Shown piece by piece: positions 15,386 through 24,108 of a stretch of DNA of 64,000 bases (position 1 is its first letter; each line of letters opens with the position of its first letter). The stretch is from the NCBI RefSeq assembly GCF_900103475.1, contig NZ_FNHG01000005.1:62001-126000 (forward strand), given 5' to 3'. The translations under genes were made by a program, and so were the position numbers. Source of the DNA: Maricaulis salignorans. Its GTDB lineage: Bacteria; Pseudomonadota; Alphaproteobacteria; Caulobacterales; Maricaulaceae. Below the pieces are notes generated by a model that saw only the letters and a list, made by a program, of their open reading frames with translations, had not been told where the DNA came from and ran no database searches.

Positions 15386-16320
15386 TCAGCTGATGCTTCC
15401 GGTGCGGTTTCGGGCTTTCTGAACAACAGCGTCATGCGGTCGCTTTCGCCGATCGCATCATAATGGGCCCGGTCGAAGTCCGGCGCCATCTCCTCGCCGC
15501 TGCCGGCGGAACGGCCGACCGGCGGCAGCGTCCATACACCGAAGGGGTGATCGGCGGTGTCGGCTGGATTGGCGTTGATTTCGGAGGTCGCAACCAGTTC
15601 AAACCCGGCTTCCTCGGCCATTGCGATGACATAGGCCTGCTGGACATAGCCGGAGCGCGCCTGGGGGTCTTGCTCGCGGGTCGAGGGCAGACGGTGATCG
15701 ACAACGCCGAGCAATCCGCCCGGGCGCAATGCCGCATGGAAGTCGCCAAAGGCCCGTTCGGCATAGCCGAACATCATCCAGTTGTGGACATTGCGGAATG
15801 TGAGCACGGCATCGGCCGTGCCAGGCTCAACGAGGGCACCACTGCCCTGGCCGAAATCGATGATCCGGACATTGCCGAAGATATCGTGATCGCTGACATG
15901 TGCTTCAAAGCCGGCGCGGGAATTGCGCCGCGCGGTGCTCTCTGAACTCAGCGGGAAATGGGCCGCGATATACTGACCGCCATTCGCCGCGATCCAGGGG
16001 GCCAGAATATCGGCATACCAGCCGCTGCCGGGCCAGACTTCGATGACGGTGCCGCTTGGATCAATACCGAAGAATTCAAGGGTTTCGGCCGGGTGACGAT
16101 AGGCATCGCGTTCGGCATCCGACTCGCGCCACTCGCCTGCCAGAACATTGGCCAGATTGGTCAGATCAGCTGCCGGATCCATGGGCACCACCGCAGCCTC
16201 TTCGGCCGCTTCAGTGGCGGGCATTTCAGTCTCTGCGGTCGGGGCCGTGGGCTCGCTGCAGGCTGTGACAAGCAGGAACGAGGCCGCGATGGCCCCCAGC
16301 GGGAAATTCTGATTCATCAT
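15382..16320 (-). CDS. Putative lipoprotein class I methyltransferase (COG4798-like)
   Basis: 312 aa. The N-terminus is a lipoprotein signal with lipobox LVTAC (Cys21), followed by a Pro/Thr/Glu/Ala-rich linker to about residue 50. The rest is a Rossmann-type methyltransferase: motif I VIEVWPGSGWYADILAPW (about residues 92-109), then AVLTFRNVHNWMMFG and LRPGGLLGVVDHRLP. This resembles the predicted methyltransferases of COG4798, many of which are exported. S-adenosylmethionine is not expected outside the cytoplasm, so its real chemistry is unclear. It is upstream of, and 4 bases overlapped with, the secreted protein gene. Confidence 0.78.
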   Translation of the reverse strand: MMNQNFPLGAIAASFLLVTACSEPTAPTAETEMPATEAAEEAAVVPMDPAADLTNLANVLAGEWRESDAERDAYRHPAETLEFFGIDPSGTVIEVWPGSGWYADILAPWIAANGGQYIAAHFPLSSESTARRNSRAGFEAHVSDHDIFGNVRIIDFGQGSGALVEPGTADAVLTFRNVHNWMMFGYAERAFGDFHAALRPGGLLGVVDHRLPSTREQDPQARSGYVQQAYVIAMAEEAGFELVATSEINANPADTADHPFGVWTLPPVGRSAGSGEEMAPDFDRAHYDAIGESDRMTLLFRKPETAPEASAE

Positions 16321-16396
16321 TCTACTCCGGCGTTGCGACCGGGACAGTCCTAGAGAAGCTGCGCTGGCATGGCAATCGTTCGCACTTCCGACAGGG

Positions 16397-16424
16397 CTTG
16401 CGGCGGCGATATTCAGTTCCCATC
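16397..16424 (+). promoter_or_regulatory. Possible RpoH-type promoter for hsp20
   Basis: CTTGCG (16397-16402) and CCCATCT (16419-16425) are spaced by 16 bases, matching the heat-shock sigma layout CTTGAA-N13-17-CCCCATnT in reduced form. They lie about 130 bases before the small heat-shock protein start. The match is partial and the leader would be long, so this is tentative. Confidence 0.35.
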
Positions 16425-16552
16425 TGGTAGTTGCGAGCCGCCTTTACGGGGTTCGCGACCCGGTTGCGGCCAGTCGGCGCAATCAGGGTTGGCTCAACGC
16501 TGGCAAGCGGTTTGCCAGTCGGCCTTGTCGCTCAATAAGAGGATAAGTTGAG

Positions 16553-17029
16553 ATGAGAACTGTTGATTTTACCCCCCTTTACCGCTCCATCGTCGGTTTC
16601 GACCGTCTGGCGGACATGATGGACTCTGCCACCAAGATCGAGTCCCAGGGCTATCCCCCATTCAATATCCAGCATGTGGACGAGAATGAGTATCTGATCG
16701 AGCTCGCCGTCGCTGGATTTGGCGAAGCCGATCTGACGGTCGAGGTCCAGGAGAATATCCTGACCATCGCCGGCAAGATCGTCGAGAAGGATGACGCCGG
16801 ATCGCGCCGCTTCCTGCATCGCGGCATCGCCGAGCGCGCATTTGAGCGCCGTTTCCATCTGGCTGATCACGTCAAGGTGGCCGATGCGGAATTGCTCAAT
16901 GGTCTGCTGACGGTGCATCTGGTCCGCGAGATCCCCGAAGCGGCCAAGCCGCGCAAGATTGCGATCTCGGATATTTCCGGCAAGTCAAAGGCGCGGTTGA
17001 TCGAAACCCGCAAGACCAAGGCGGCCTGA
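16553..17029 (+). CDS. Hsp20-family small heat-shock protein
   Basis: 158 aa. The alpha-crystallin domain covers about residues 35-130, with NEYLIELAVAGFGEADLTV, RRFLHRGIAERAFERRF and the conserved NGLLTVHL (IbpA-type A-x-x-x-N-G-x-L element). A short N-terminal arm contains FDRLADMMDS, as in IbpA-class proteins. The C-terminal IxI-like element is RKIAISDIS. It holds unfolding proteins in a refoldable state under heat. It is a single gene with a strong terminator 40 nt downstream; AGAGGATAAG gives the ribosome site. Confidence 0.92.
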   Translation: MRTVDFTPLYRSIVGFDRLADMMDSATKIESQGYPPFNIQHVDENEYLIELAVAGFGEADLTVEVQENILTIAGKIVEKDDAGSRRFLHRGIAERAFERRFHLADHVKVADAELLNGLLTVHLVREIPEAAKPRKIAISDISGKSKARLIETRKTKAA

Positions 17030-17067
17030 TAACCGCATCGCATCACACGATTCTACCCCTCCGAAAT

Positions 17068-17101
17068 GGGGCGGTGAACCCGGGTTCACCGCCCCTTTTT
17101 T
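17068..17101 (+). terminator. Strong terminator after hsp20
   Basis: A perfect 14-bp inverted repeat (17068-17081 and 17082-17095, ggggcggtgaaccc and its complement) is followed by TTTTTT. Upstream A residues are few, so it acts mainly on the plus strand. Confidence 0.9.
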
Positions 17102-17118
17102 CGGGATAAGTCCGGTCG

Positions 17119-18420
17119 TCAGGCGGCGTGAACATCGACCGCGCCGTCGATCGCTTCGACATTGTCGAGGAAGTCGCGATCAAGGGTGGCACCGGTGAAA
17201 CACGAGCCGCTGAAGCGGGCCTTGCGGACATTTGCGCCGTCCAGCCGCGAATAGGAGAAGTCGGCACCGGTCGCCTTGGCCTGCCGCAGATCGACGCCGC
17301 GAAGATCGGCATAGCGTGCCTTGCTGCCGGCCAGCGATGCAGGCAGCATCCGGTCGCCTTCCAGTACGAGCGGGCCAAACTGACAGTCGCGCAGGTCGGC
17401 ATTGCACAGATTGGCACCGGTGAGATCGGCGCCCCGCAGATCGGCACCTCGCAGGCAAACCATCCGCAGGTCGGCGCGTTCAAGCCGGGCACCCTGCAAT
17501 TGCGCGCCTTCCAGATCGAGTCCGTAGAGCGTCGCTCCGCGGGCATGGAAAGCTGTCAGTGTCTTGCCCGCCAGCGAGTGAAGACCGCGCAGATCCATGC
17601 CGTCGAACAGCGAGGGCTTGCCCTCACGTCCATCAGTCTCGCACCAGGTCACATGCGCGGAGATCTGGTCGGCAACGGGGTTGTCCAGCGTGCTCGGATC
17701 AATGCCCACAGCCGCATTCGTCAGCGCACCTTCGGTTTTCATGCCTTCGGTCTTCGCCATTGTGGTCTTGACGCCGACCATCACGCTATCGGTGAAGTCG
17801 ACACCCGTCAGATCGGCCCCGGACAGGTCCGCACCTTCCAGATTGGCGCCATGAAAGGACGAGCCGCGCAGATTGGCGCGGATCATCCGGGCGCCCAGAA
17901 GAACGGCATCCGTGAAATCGGCTGTCTGGGCCGTCATTCCAGCCATTTTCGAGCCTGACAGATTGGCTCCGGTGAAATTGGCCTTGCCGGCATCGCTCTG
18001 CTGGGCCGTATGCGTGAGCATGGCGAGGCCCTTTTCCTTGTCGACCTGGGCGATTGCGCCTTCTCTCAAATCGGCCTCGCTCATGTCGGCGCCGGTCAGA
18101 TTGGCACCGCGCAGGATGGCGCCGCGCAGGTCCGCCCGTCGCAGACAGGCGCCCTCGAGTGATGCGCGGCGCAAATCGGCGGCGAAAAAGATTGCGCTGT
18201 TGAGGGTCGCACCGGACAGATTGGCCCCGCGCAGTACCGCGCCGCTGAAGTCCGCATCGGACAATTCGCGATTGGAAAGATTGAGGTCTTCCAGGATTGT
18301 ATAGGCAAAATTGGCGCGCGCGCCGCCGGACCGGCCCGACCAGAGCCGCTCGTGCCGGTCGCAGATCTGGTCGACCTGCGTCTGGTCGAGTCTGGTATGC
18401 TCGATTTTTTGCCGGGCCAT
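17119..18420 (-). CDS. Pentapeptide-repeat protein
   Basis: 433 aa from ATG 18420. After about 45 residues the sequence is dominated by A(D/N)LxG/R pentapeptides: FSGAVLRGANLSGATL, CLRRADLRGAILRGANL, then a break of about 50 residues, a second block (FTGANLSGSKM to VDFTDSVMVG), a gap of about 70 residues without repeats (residues 245-300), and a third block to the end (YGLDLEGAQLQGARLERADL onward). Such proteins fold as a right-handed quadrilateral beta-helix. Some (Qnr, MfpA) mimic DNA and bind gyrase, but most have no known role. No membrane segment or fused enzyme domain is visible. It is likely cytosolic; function unknown. Confidence 0.85.
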   Translation of the reverse strand: MARQKIEHTRLDQTQVDQICDRHERLWSGRSGGARANFAYTILEDLNLSNRELSDADFSGAVLRGANLSGATLNSAIFFAADLRRASLEGACLRRADLRGAILRGANLTGADMSEADLREGAIAQVDKEKGLAMLTHTAQQSDAGKANFTGANLSGSKMAGMTAQTADFTDAVLLGARMIRANLRGSSFHGANLEGADLSGADLTGVDFTDSVMVGVKTTMAKTEGMKTEGALTNAAVGIDPSTLDNPVADQISAHVTWCETDGREGKPSLFDGMDLRGLHSLAGKTLTAFHARGATLYGLDLEGAQLQGARLERADLRMVCLRGADLRGADLTGANLCNADLRDCQFGPLVLEGDRMLPASLAGSKARYADLRGVDLRQAKATGADFSYSRLDGANVRKARFSGSCFTGATLDRDFLDNVEAIDGAVDVHAA

Positions 18421-18472
18421 GGGTTCAACCCTGTTGGTAGGGAAACTGAGCAACCAGCCTAGTGAAGGAGTA

Positions 18473-19126
18473 TTAACGGGCCGTATGAGCCTGTGTCACG
18501 GGCGTTGTCGCCATTCCGGCCTCGACGAGGCGGGTAGCGAGCGCGCTGCCCGGTGCGACGCAGACCCGATTCATTCCAGCCTTACCGAGGCGATCGAGTT
18601 CAGTAGTGGGCGCGTGCATCGCGGCGTCCGTCAGCACCGCATCATAGCGGGCGGAATTGGCGTCGAGATAGACCAGAGGCTGGCCGGTGCGCAGGCGGTG
18701 GAAGAAACCGGCATAGAGCTGGGCCGCCTCAGGATTGCGCAAACCCGTCTCGACGGCGATGCCGGCATCGCGCAACAGGGCGACACCGCGGCCGGCGACT
18801 TTCGGGTGCTCGTCGAGGCAGGCGATCAGGACTGTTTCCACCCCGGACTCAATCAGCGCCGTCGCGCATGGCGGAGTTTGTCCGTGAAAGGCGCAGGGTT
18901 CCAGGGTGACGTAGGCGCGACCTGCACGGGCGTGCGGGCCGGCGCGATCGAGCGCCTGGCGTTCGGCATGAGGTCTGCCGCCATCGGCGGTCGCACCCCA
19001 TCCCGTAATCATCCCGTCCCGGACGATGACGCAGCCGACGGCGGGATTGGGTGCGGTGCGCCCGAGCTGTGCCTGGGCGAGCGCCAGGGCGGCATCCATG
19101 AAGCGGTAGTCCGCAGACGTAAACAT
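18473..19126 (-). CDS. RibD-like deaminase with truncated reductase domain
   Basis: 217 aa, against about 330-370 for bifunctional RibD. The cytidine-deaminase-fold half is intact: His53-Ala-Glu55, Cys78 and Cys87 (LEPCAFHGQTPPC) form the zinc site, followed by HPKVAGRGVALLRDAGI. This half would deaminate the pyrimidine intermediate of riboflavin synthesis. The reductase half begins normally (YAGFFHRLRTGQPLVYLDA) but ends after about 75 poorly conserved residues, with no NADPH-binding core. The gene starts 2 nt after the gpmA stop. It may need a separate reductase, be a specialised deaminase, or be decaying. Confidence 0.8.
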   Translation of the reverse strand: MFTSADYRFMDAALALAQAQLGRTAPNPAVGCVIVRDGMITGWGATADGGRPHAERQALDRAGPHARAGRAYVTLEPCAFHGQTPPCATALIESGVETVLIACLDEHPKVAGRGVALLRDAGIAVETGLRNPEAAQLYAGFFHRLRTGQPLVYLDANSARYDAVLTDAAMHAPTTELDRLGKAGMNRVCVAPGSALATRLVEAGMATTPVTQAHTAR

Positions 19127-19128
19127 GC

Positions 19129-19854
19129 TCAGGGCAGGGGCGGCAGGGTCCTGGCGCGCTCGGGGTCGAGATAGCGAGCCGAGACCGGTTTGAGTTCGTC
19201 GTCGGAGAGGTCGATCAGCAGCGGATTACCGGTCGGTACTTCGATGTCGATGATGTCCTGGTCACTGACCTCAAACAGGAATTTGATGAGGGCGCGCAGG
19301 CTGTTGCCATGCGCAGCGATGATCACATTTTCCCCGGCTGCGAGGCGCGGCGCGATCATGCCTTCCCAGGCGGGCTCAACGCGCTCAAGCGTCATCTTGA
19401 GTGATTCCGAATTGGGGAGCAGGGCCGCAGGGACATTGCGATAGCGCTCATCCTTCGCAGGATGTTGCGGGTCGTCCTCGGCGAGCGGCGGTGGCGGGGT
19501 ATCAAACGAACGGCGCCAGATCTTGACCTGCGCATCACCGTGCTTGGCGCGGGTTTCATCCTTGTCGAGGCCGGCGAGAGCCCCGTAGTGACGCTCGTTG
19601 AGCCGCCAGGTCTTCTCGACGGGGATCCAGACGCGATCAAGCCCTTCCAGGCTGAAATTCATGGTGCGAATCGCGCGTGTCAGGACCGAGGTGAAGGCGC
19701 GATCCGGTTTGAAACCGGCCGCTGCCAAGAGGGCGCCCGACTGGCGTGCCTGGGCTTCGCCCTCATCGGTGAGGTCGACATCAACCCATCCGGTGAACCG
19801 GTTCTGCCGGTTCCACGCGCTCTGGCCGTGGCGGATAAGGGCGAGTTGCGGCAT
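19129..19854 (-). CDS. gpmA: 2,3-bisphosphoglycerate-dependent phosphoglycerate mutase
   Basis: 241 aa, the usual GpmA length. The phosphohistidine motif LIRHGQSAWN contains His9; RLNERHYG supplies the catalytic Glu, and AAHGNSLRALIKF the second histidine near 185. It interconverts 3- and 2-phosphoglycerate in glycolysis and gluconeogenesis in the cytosol. The ATG is preceded by AAGGAGA, a good ribosome site. It is the first gene of a pair with the RibD-like gene. Confidence 0.95.
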   Translation of the reverse strand: MPQLALIRHGQSAWNRQNRFTGWVDVDLTDEGEAQARQSGALLAAAGFKPDRAFTSVLTRAIRTMNFSLEGLDRVWIPVEKTWRLNERHYGALAGLDKDETRAKHGDAQVKIWRRSFDTPPPPLAEDDPQHPAKDERYRNVPAALLPNSESLKMTLERVEPAWEGMIAPRLAAGENVIIAAHGNSLRALIKFLFEVSDQDIIDIEVPTGNPLLIDLSDDELKPVSARYLDPERARTLPPLP

Positions 19855-20119
19855 CGCAGTATCTCCTTGCGCGTCCTGATCGCAGAGCGATAGCCCGCCC
19901 GGGTGTTCCGGGCAAGGATCGGTCGCTGTCGCGAGCGCGTGCAGGTCGATTTTTATACGCTTTTGAGGCGAGTTATGTTACCATTTATCCCGACTGAGCA
20001 GAGATCTGGGTTGAAGTCGCGCCTCCGGGCAGACGCTTGCCTGCCCGGTCCGACGGCGAGACATTTCCGGCCCTGCGCGCCCCCCCTGCGCAGTTCCGGA
20101 CCTGTTGCCGCCAGACGAG

Positions 20120-20150
20120 CCGCGCACCTCCCTTTCCGGGACGTGCGCGG
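20120..20150 (+). other. GC-rich hairpin in the leader of kdsD
   Basis: ccgcgcac (20120-20127) pairs with gtgcgcgg (20143-20150), with an inner tccc/ggga stem separated by one C/C mismatch and a 5-nt loop. TTCTGTT follows. It ends 48 bases before the isomerase ATG. It could be a weak terminator, an attenuator or an mRNA-stabilising structure. The remaining bases of 19855-20198 contain no gene that I can support. Confidence 0.45.
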
Positions 20151-20198
20151 TTCTGTTATGGAGGCAGGGAGTATCCCTTGGACATTCTGGAAGCTGGC

Positions 20199-21167
20199 AT
20201 GAATGATTTCGACCCCGTCGCGTCCGCACGACGCGTCATAGCGCTTGAACGAGACGGCCTGGATGCGCTCATCCGGTCGGTGGACAGTGCATTTTCGGCC
20301 ACGATTGAGCGACTGGGCAAGGTCCAGGGGCGCCTGATCTGCTCGGGGGTTGGCAAGTCTGGACATGTCGCGCGCAAGATCGCGGCAACCCTCGCCTCGA
20401 CCGGTACGCTCGCCTATTATGTCCATCCGACCGAGGCCAGTCATGGCGATCTCGGCATGATCACCCCGGATGATGCGGTTCTGGCCCTGTCGAAATCGGG
20501 TGAGACCCGCGAGCTGGGCGATCTGATTGCCTATTGCCGCCGCTTCTCTGTTCCGTTGATTGGCATGACGAGCCAGGTCGAGAGTACGCTGGCGCGGGCC
20601 GCGGATTACAAGTTGATTATTCCCGATGCGCCGGAAGCGTGCGGGGAGACCCGGGCACCGACGACTTCGACGACATTGATGATGGCGCTGGGTGATGCGC
20701 TGGCGATTGCCCTGCTGGAGCAGCGCGGGTTCACGGCGGCGGACTTCAAGACATTCCATCCGGGCGGAGCCCTGGGCGCAGCGCTGGCGACGACCGCGGA
20801 TATCATGCATGCCGGACAGGCTATGCCCCTGATTTCACAGAGTGCACCGATGAGCGATGTGCTGATTGAAATGACCGTGAAAAGCTTTGGTTGCGCCGGA
20901 ATTCTCGACGAGTCGGGCCGCCTCGCCGGGATCATAACCGATGGCGATTTGCGTCGTCATATGGGTGATGCCCTGATCGAAAAAACTGCCGGATCGATCA
21001 TGACGGCCCGTCCGAAAACGGGGTCGCCGGGCATGTTGGCTGCCGATGCCTTGCGTGAGATGACGGCCGGGGCGGCGAAAATCATGCAACTCTTTATTGT
21101 TGATGAGGAAAATCGGCCGCAGGGGATTTTGCATCTGCATGATTTACTGCGTGCAGGCCTGAAATAG
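20199..21167 (+). CDS. kdsD: KpsF/GutQ-family D-arabinose 5-phosphate isomerase
   Basis: 322 aa. An N-terminal SIS domain (about residues 35-180) has LICSGVGKSGHVARKIAATL, TGTLAYYVHPTEASHGDLGM and SKSGETREL. Two CBS domains follow (about 200-320). This is the KdsD/KpsF layout that converts ribulose 5-phosphate to arabinose 5-phosphate, the first committed precursor of Kdo for lipopolysaccharide or capsule. ATG 20199 is preferred because the family begins at this point; an upstream TTG 20179 in the same frame is possible. No kdsA or kdsB is in the window. Confidence 0.9.
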   Translation: MNDFDPVASARRVIALERDGLDALIRSVDSAFSATIERLGKVQGRLICSGVGKSGHVARKIAATLASTGTLAYYVHPTEASHGDLGMITPDDAVLALSKSGETRELGDLIAYCRRFSVPLIGMTSQVESTLARAADYKLIIPDAPEACGETRAPTTSTTLMMALGDALAIALLEQRGFTAADFKTFHPGGALGAALATTADIMHAGQAMPLISQSAPMSDVLIEMTVKSFGCAGILDESGRLAGIITDGDLRRHMGDALIEKTAGSIMTARPKTGSPGMLAADALREMTAGAAKIMQLFIVDEENRPQGILHLHDLLRAGLK

Positions 21168-21316
21168 GCTCCGATTTCGGGCGGTTGGCCTGATGGTCTG
21201 TTTGACTGCCGCCAGCCTGCGGTATCATTGCCGCAGATTACCCCTTGAGCGTCTGTTGGCCTGCCGGACCCTTGCGTTTGCCCGTGCGGGTAGCCGTTCT
21301 GCGACGGATCCGGGCT

Positions 21317-21475
21317 CTAGCTCAGCGCTTTGGAATGCCGGGCCCGGTTGAGCTTGGCGAATTCCTGCCGGTAAAAACGGAAGAGTGTGTAGCTTGCCAT
21401 TGCGGCACCATAGGTGAGGAAGCCGGCGAACAGACAGAGCAGTCCCCAGGTGACCAGGCGGAACGCGATCTCCAT
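21317..21475 (-). CDS. Small single-span membrane protein, unknown
   Basis: 52 aa from ATG 21475, with GGGGG just upstream. One hydrophobic segment (VTWGLLCLFAGFLTYGAAMA, residues 8-27) is followed by a basic cytosolic tail (RFYRQEFAKLNRARHSK). A longer in-frame start at 21598 would add 41 residues that look non-coding and would overlap rfbD. No family is recognised. Positive-inside charge suggests the C-terminus is in the cytosol. Confidence 0.45.
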   Translation of the reverse strand: MEIAFRLVTWGLLCLFAGFLTYGAAMASYTLFRFYRQEFAKLNRARHSKALS

Positions 21476-21554
21476 AACCCCCAAACCCCACACACGCTTT
21501 ACAACAGGCTCCCAGTCTTGCCGATTTTGGCCATTTTGGCAAGTTTTGGTTGTG

Positions 21555-22469
21555 TCAGCGCGGCTCGGGCCCGGGCGCAGCGAGGGCGTGGGCGACATTC
21601 TGGTTCAATGCCTTGAGGTAATCGGGCTGGGAAATGCCGAAGGTCCGGAAGATCGCGCCGCAATCGAGCACGGAATAGGCCGGTCTGCTGGCGGAGCTGG
21701 GAAATTGAGCCGAGCTGATTTGTTCGACCCTGACCGGTGTTTCGCCAAACCGTGTGGCGGTGTGGAAAATATCGGCGGCAAACTCGGCCCAGCTTCTCGG
21801 CGTGTCGCCGCAGAAATTGAAGATCCCGGTTTTGGACTGGTCATCGGTCAACTGGCCGGCAATGGCGATGATGGCGGCTGCGATATCGGCCGCCGCGGTC
21901 GGGCAGGTGCGCTGATCGTGCACGACCCGGACCTGGTCCTGCCGGCTGCCCAGTCTGAGCATGGTGCGCAAGAAATTCTGGCCGCTGCCGGAGAAGACGG
22001 CCGAGGTTCTCATGATGACATGCCGTGCGCCGCTGCTCTGAACGGCCTCGTCGCCGGCGAGTTTTGAGCGGCCATAGACACCGAGCGGACCGACGGTGTC
22101 GGTCTCGAGATAGGGCGTGCCCTTCCGCCCGTCATACACATAATCGGTGGACAGGTGGATGAGGGGGATATTCGCCTGCCCGCATCGCTCGGCGATAATG
22201 CCCGGCGTCACGGCATTGATCGCCTGCGCCAGCTCCGGTTCGGATTCCGCCCCGTTCACATCGGTATAGGCCGCGGCATTGACCAGGACGCTGCCGGGAG
22301 GCGCGGCCTGCAGGACGGGGTCGAGCGCGCGCGCGATCAGGCCGGGTTGCGCCAGATCGATCTCGGGGCGCGCCAGGTGCCGGACGGTGTGCCCGGTTGA
22401 GGCCGCGATCGCCGATGTCGCGTCGGCGACCTGGCCGAGCCTGCCGATGATGATGATCTGACCGGCCAT
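21555..22469 (-). CDS. rfbD: dTDP-4-dehydrorhamnose reductase
   Basis: 304 aa, an extended SDR of the RmlD type. STDYVYDG and the catalytic YGRSK are present, with VLVNAAAYTDVNGAE as in RmlD. It reduces dTDP-4-keto-L-rhamnose with NAD(P)H to dTDP-L-rhamnose. The usual GxxGxxG nucleotide motif reads GRLGQVA, with Ala in place of the third Gly. The start overlaps the rfbB stop by one base. Order on this strand is rfbC, rfbB, rfbD, with rfbA divergent. Confidence 0.88.
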   Translation of the reverse strand: MAGQIIIIGRLGQVADATSAIAASTGHTVRHLARPEIDLAQPGLIARALDPVLQAAPPGSVLVNAAAYTDVNGAESEPELAQAINAVTPGIIAERCGQANIPLIHLSTDYVYDGRKGTPYLETDTVGPLGVYGRSKLAGDEAVQSSGARHVIMRTSAVFSGSGQNFLRTMLRLGSRQDQVRVVHDQRTCPTAAADIAAAIIAIAGQLTDDQSKTGIFNFCGDTPRSWAEFAADIFHTATRFGETPVRVEQISSAQFPSSASRPAYSVLDCGAIFRTFGISQPDYLKALNQNVAHALAAPGPEPR

Positions 22470-23527
22470 CAGCGGGAACCGAGGCCGAGCCGCCCGAGTG
22501 GATTCTCGCCGTCAGTCCGGGCCAGGCATTGCTGGCACCAGTCGGCATGTTCAAGATACCAGCCGACCGTCTGGGCCAGGCCGTCGGCCAGGGTGAAGCG
22601 GGGCGACCAGCCCAGTTCGCCGTGCAGTTTGGCGGCGTCGATGGCATATCTGAAATCATGGCCCGGACGGTCGGTCACGAAGGTGATCTGGTCACTGGAC
22701 GCGCCGGAACGGGGGTGTTGCCGGTCCAGCTCCGCACACAAGAGCCGGACGAGTTCAAGATTGCTGCATTCGGCATCGCCGCCGACATTGTAGACTTCAC
22801 CGATACGGCCGCGCTCGAGGATCGTCAGAAGGGCGTCGGCATGGTCCTCGACATGCAGCCAGTCACGGACATTTGCGCCACGGCCATAGACCGGGATCGG
22901 CGCGCCCTTGAGGGCCGACAGGATCACGACCGGGATGAGTTTTTCCGGGAATTGGCGCGGCCCGTAATTATTGGAGCAATTCGAGATCAGGGTCGGCAGG
23001 GCATAGGTCGCGTGCCAGGCGCGCACCATCATGTCGGCGGCGGCCTTGCTGGCGGCATAGGGCGAATTGGGACGGTAATGGCTCGTTTCGGTGAACCGGC
23101 CCGTCGCGCCGAGCGAGCCGTAGACTTCATCGGTCGAGACATGGTGAAAGCGGAAGCGCGCGGTGCGGCCGGCGTCGAGACCCTTGAAATAGTCGGTCGC
23201 GGCCTGCAGCAATCGGGCCGTGCCGCCGACATTGGTGTCGACGAAAACCTGCGGGCCGTCGATCGAGCGGTCGACATGGGATTCCGCGGCGAGATGCATC
23301 ACCGCGTCCGGCTGGTGTTCAGCGAAAATCCGCGTCAGCGCGCCGCTGTCGCGGATGTCGGCATGTTCAAACCGGTAGGCCGGATTGTCCCGGACCGCGT
23401 TGAGACTGTTGGGATTGGCCGCATAGGTCAGGGCGTCGAGATTGACCACCTCATGGCCGCGGGCGAGCGCTGTGAGCACCAGTGTGGAGCCGATAAAGCC
23501 GCTGCCGCCCGTGATGAGAAGTTTCAC
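22469..23527 (-). CDS. rfbB: dTDP-glucose 4,6-dehydratase
   Basis: 352 aa, the normal RmlB length. Rossmann motif GGSGFIG (residues 7-13), catalytic STDEVYGSLG, and SPYAASKAAAD with the Tyr/Lys pair are all visible, as is NNYGPRQFPEKLIP. It oxidises, dehydrates and re-reduces dTDP-glucose to dTDP-4-keto-6-deoxyglucose. It lies between rfbC (17 nt upstream) and rfbD. Confidence 0.95.
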   Translation of the reverse strand: MKLLITGGSGFIGSTLVLTALARGHEVVNLDALTYAANPNSLNAVRDNPAYRFEHADIRDSGALTRIFAEHQPDAVMHLAAESHVDRSIDGPQVFVDTNVGGTARLLQAATDYFKGLDAGRTARFRFHHVSTDEVYGSLGATGRFTETSHYRPNSPYAASKAAADMMVRAWHATYALPTLISNCSNNYGPRQFPEKLIPVVILSALKGAPIPVYGRGANVRDWLHVEDHADALLTILERGRIGEVYNVGGDAECSNLELVRLLCAELDRQHPRSGASSDQITFVTDRPGHDFRYAIDAAKLHGELGWSPRFTLADGLAQTVGWYLEHADWCQQCLARTDGENPLGRLGLGSR

Positions 23528-23544
23528 GCCGTCCCCCTTCGCGT

Positions 23545-24108
23545 CTAGTCGCCGAGCCGGAAGGGCGTCTCGAAATCAGCCCAGGCAATCCCGTTCGCAT
23601 CCTTTTCCGACAGGGTCGCGGCGCTGCGCTCAATTCCCCAATCGATTGCCAGCTCGGGATCGTCCCAGCGCAGGCTCGCATCCAGGCCGGGGGCGTAATC
23701 ATTGTCCACCTTGTACTGGACGATGGTATCGGCTTCCAGCGTGACGAAGCCGTGCAGGCAGCCGCGGGGCACGAAAATCTGCGCCCCATTGCTCGCCGAC
23801 AGCTCCGATTTGATGTGCTGGCCGAAGGCCGGCGATCCACGGCGGGCATCAACCACGATGTCGAGCACGCGGCCCTGCACGACGCGAACAAGCTTGGCCT
23901 GTTCGGCTGGCGGACGCTGGAAATGCAGGCCGCGCACCGTGCCGGCCGCGGCCGACCAGGACTGGTTGTCCTGCCCGAAGTCGGCGTCGATGCCGAGGGC
24001 CGCCAGATCTTTGCGATTATAGGTGACGGAGAAATAGCCGCGATGATCGCCATAGCGCGGCGGGATGAGTTGAATCACGCCGGGAATGTCGAGGTGTTCA
24101 ATCTGCAT
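23545..24108 (-). CDS. rfbC: dTDP-4-dehydrorhamnose 3,5-epimerase
   Basis: 187 aa from ATG 24108; an in-frame start 6 codons earlier exists but the family begins MxxxxLxIPGV. The cupin fold shows RGLHFQ with catalytic His62, the VLDIVVDARRGSPAFGQ strand, and FVPRGCLHGF and YKVDNDYAP. It epimerises the 4-keto sugar at C3 and C5 on the way to dTDP-L-rhamnose. Confidence 0.95.
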   Translation of the reverse strand: MQIEHLDIPGVIQLIPPRYGDHRGYFSVTYNRKDLAALGIDADFGQDNQSWSAAAGTVRGLHFQRPPAEQAKLVRVVQGRVLDIVVDARRGSPAFGQHIKSELSASNGAQIFVPRGCLHGFVTLEADTIVQYKVDNDYAPGLDASLRWDDPELAIDWGIERSAATLSEKDANGIAWADFETPFRLGD

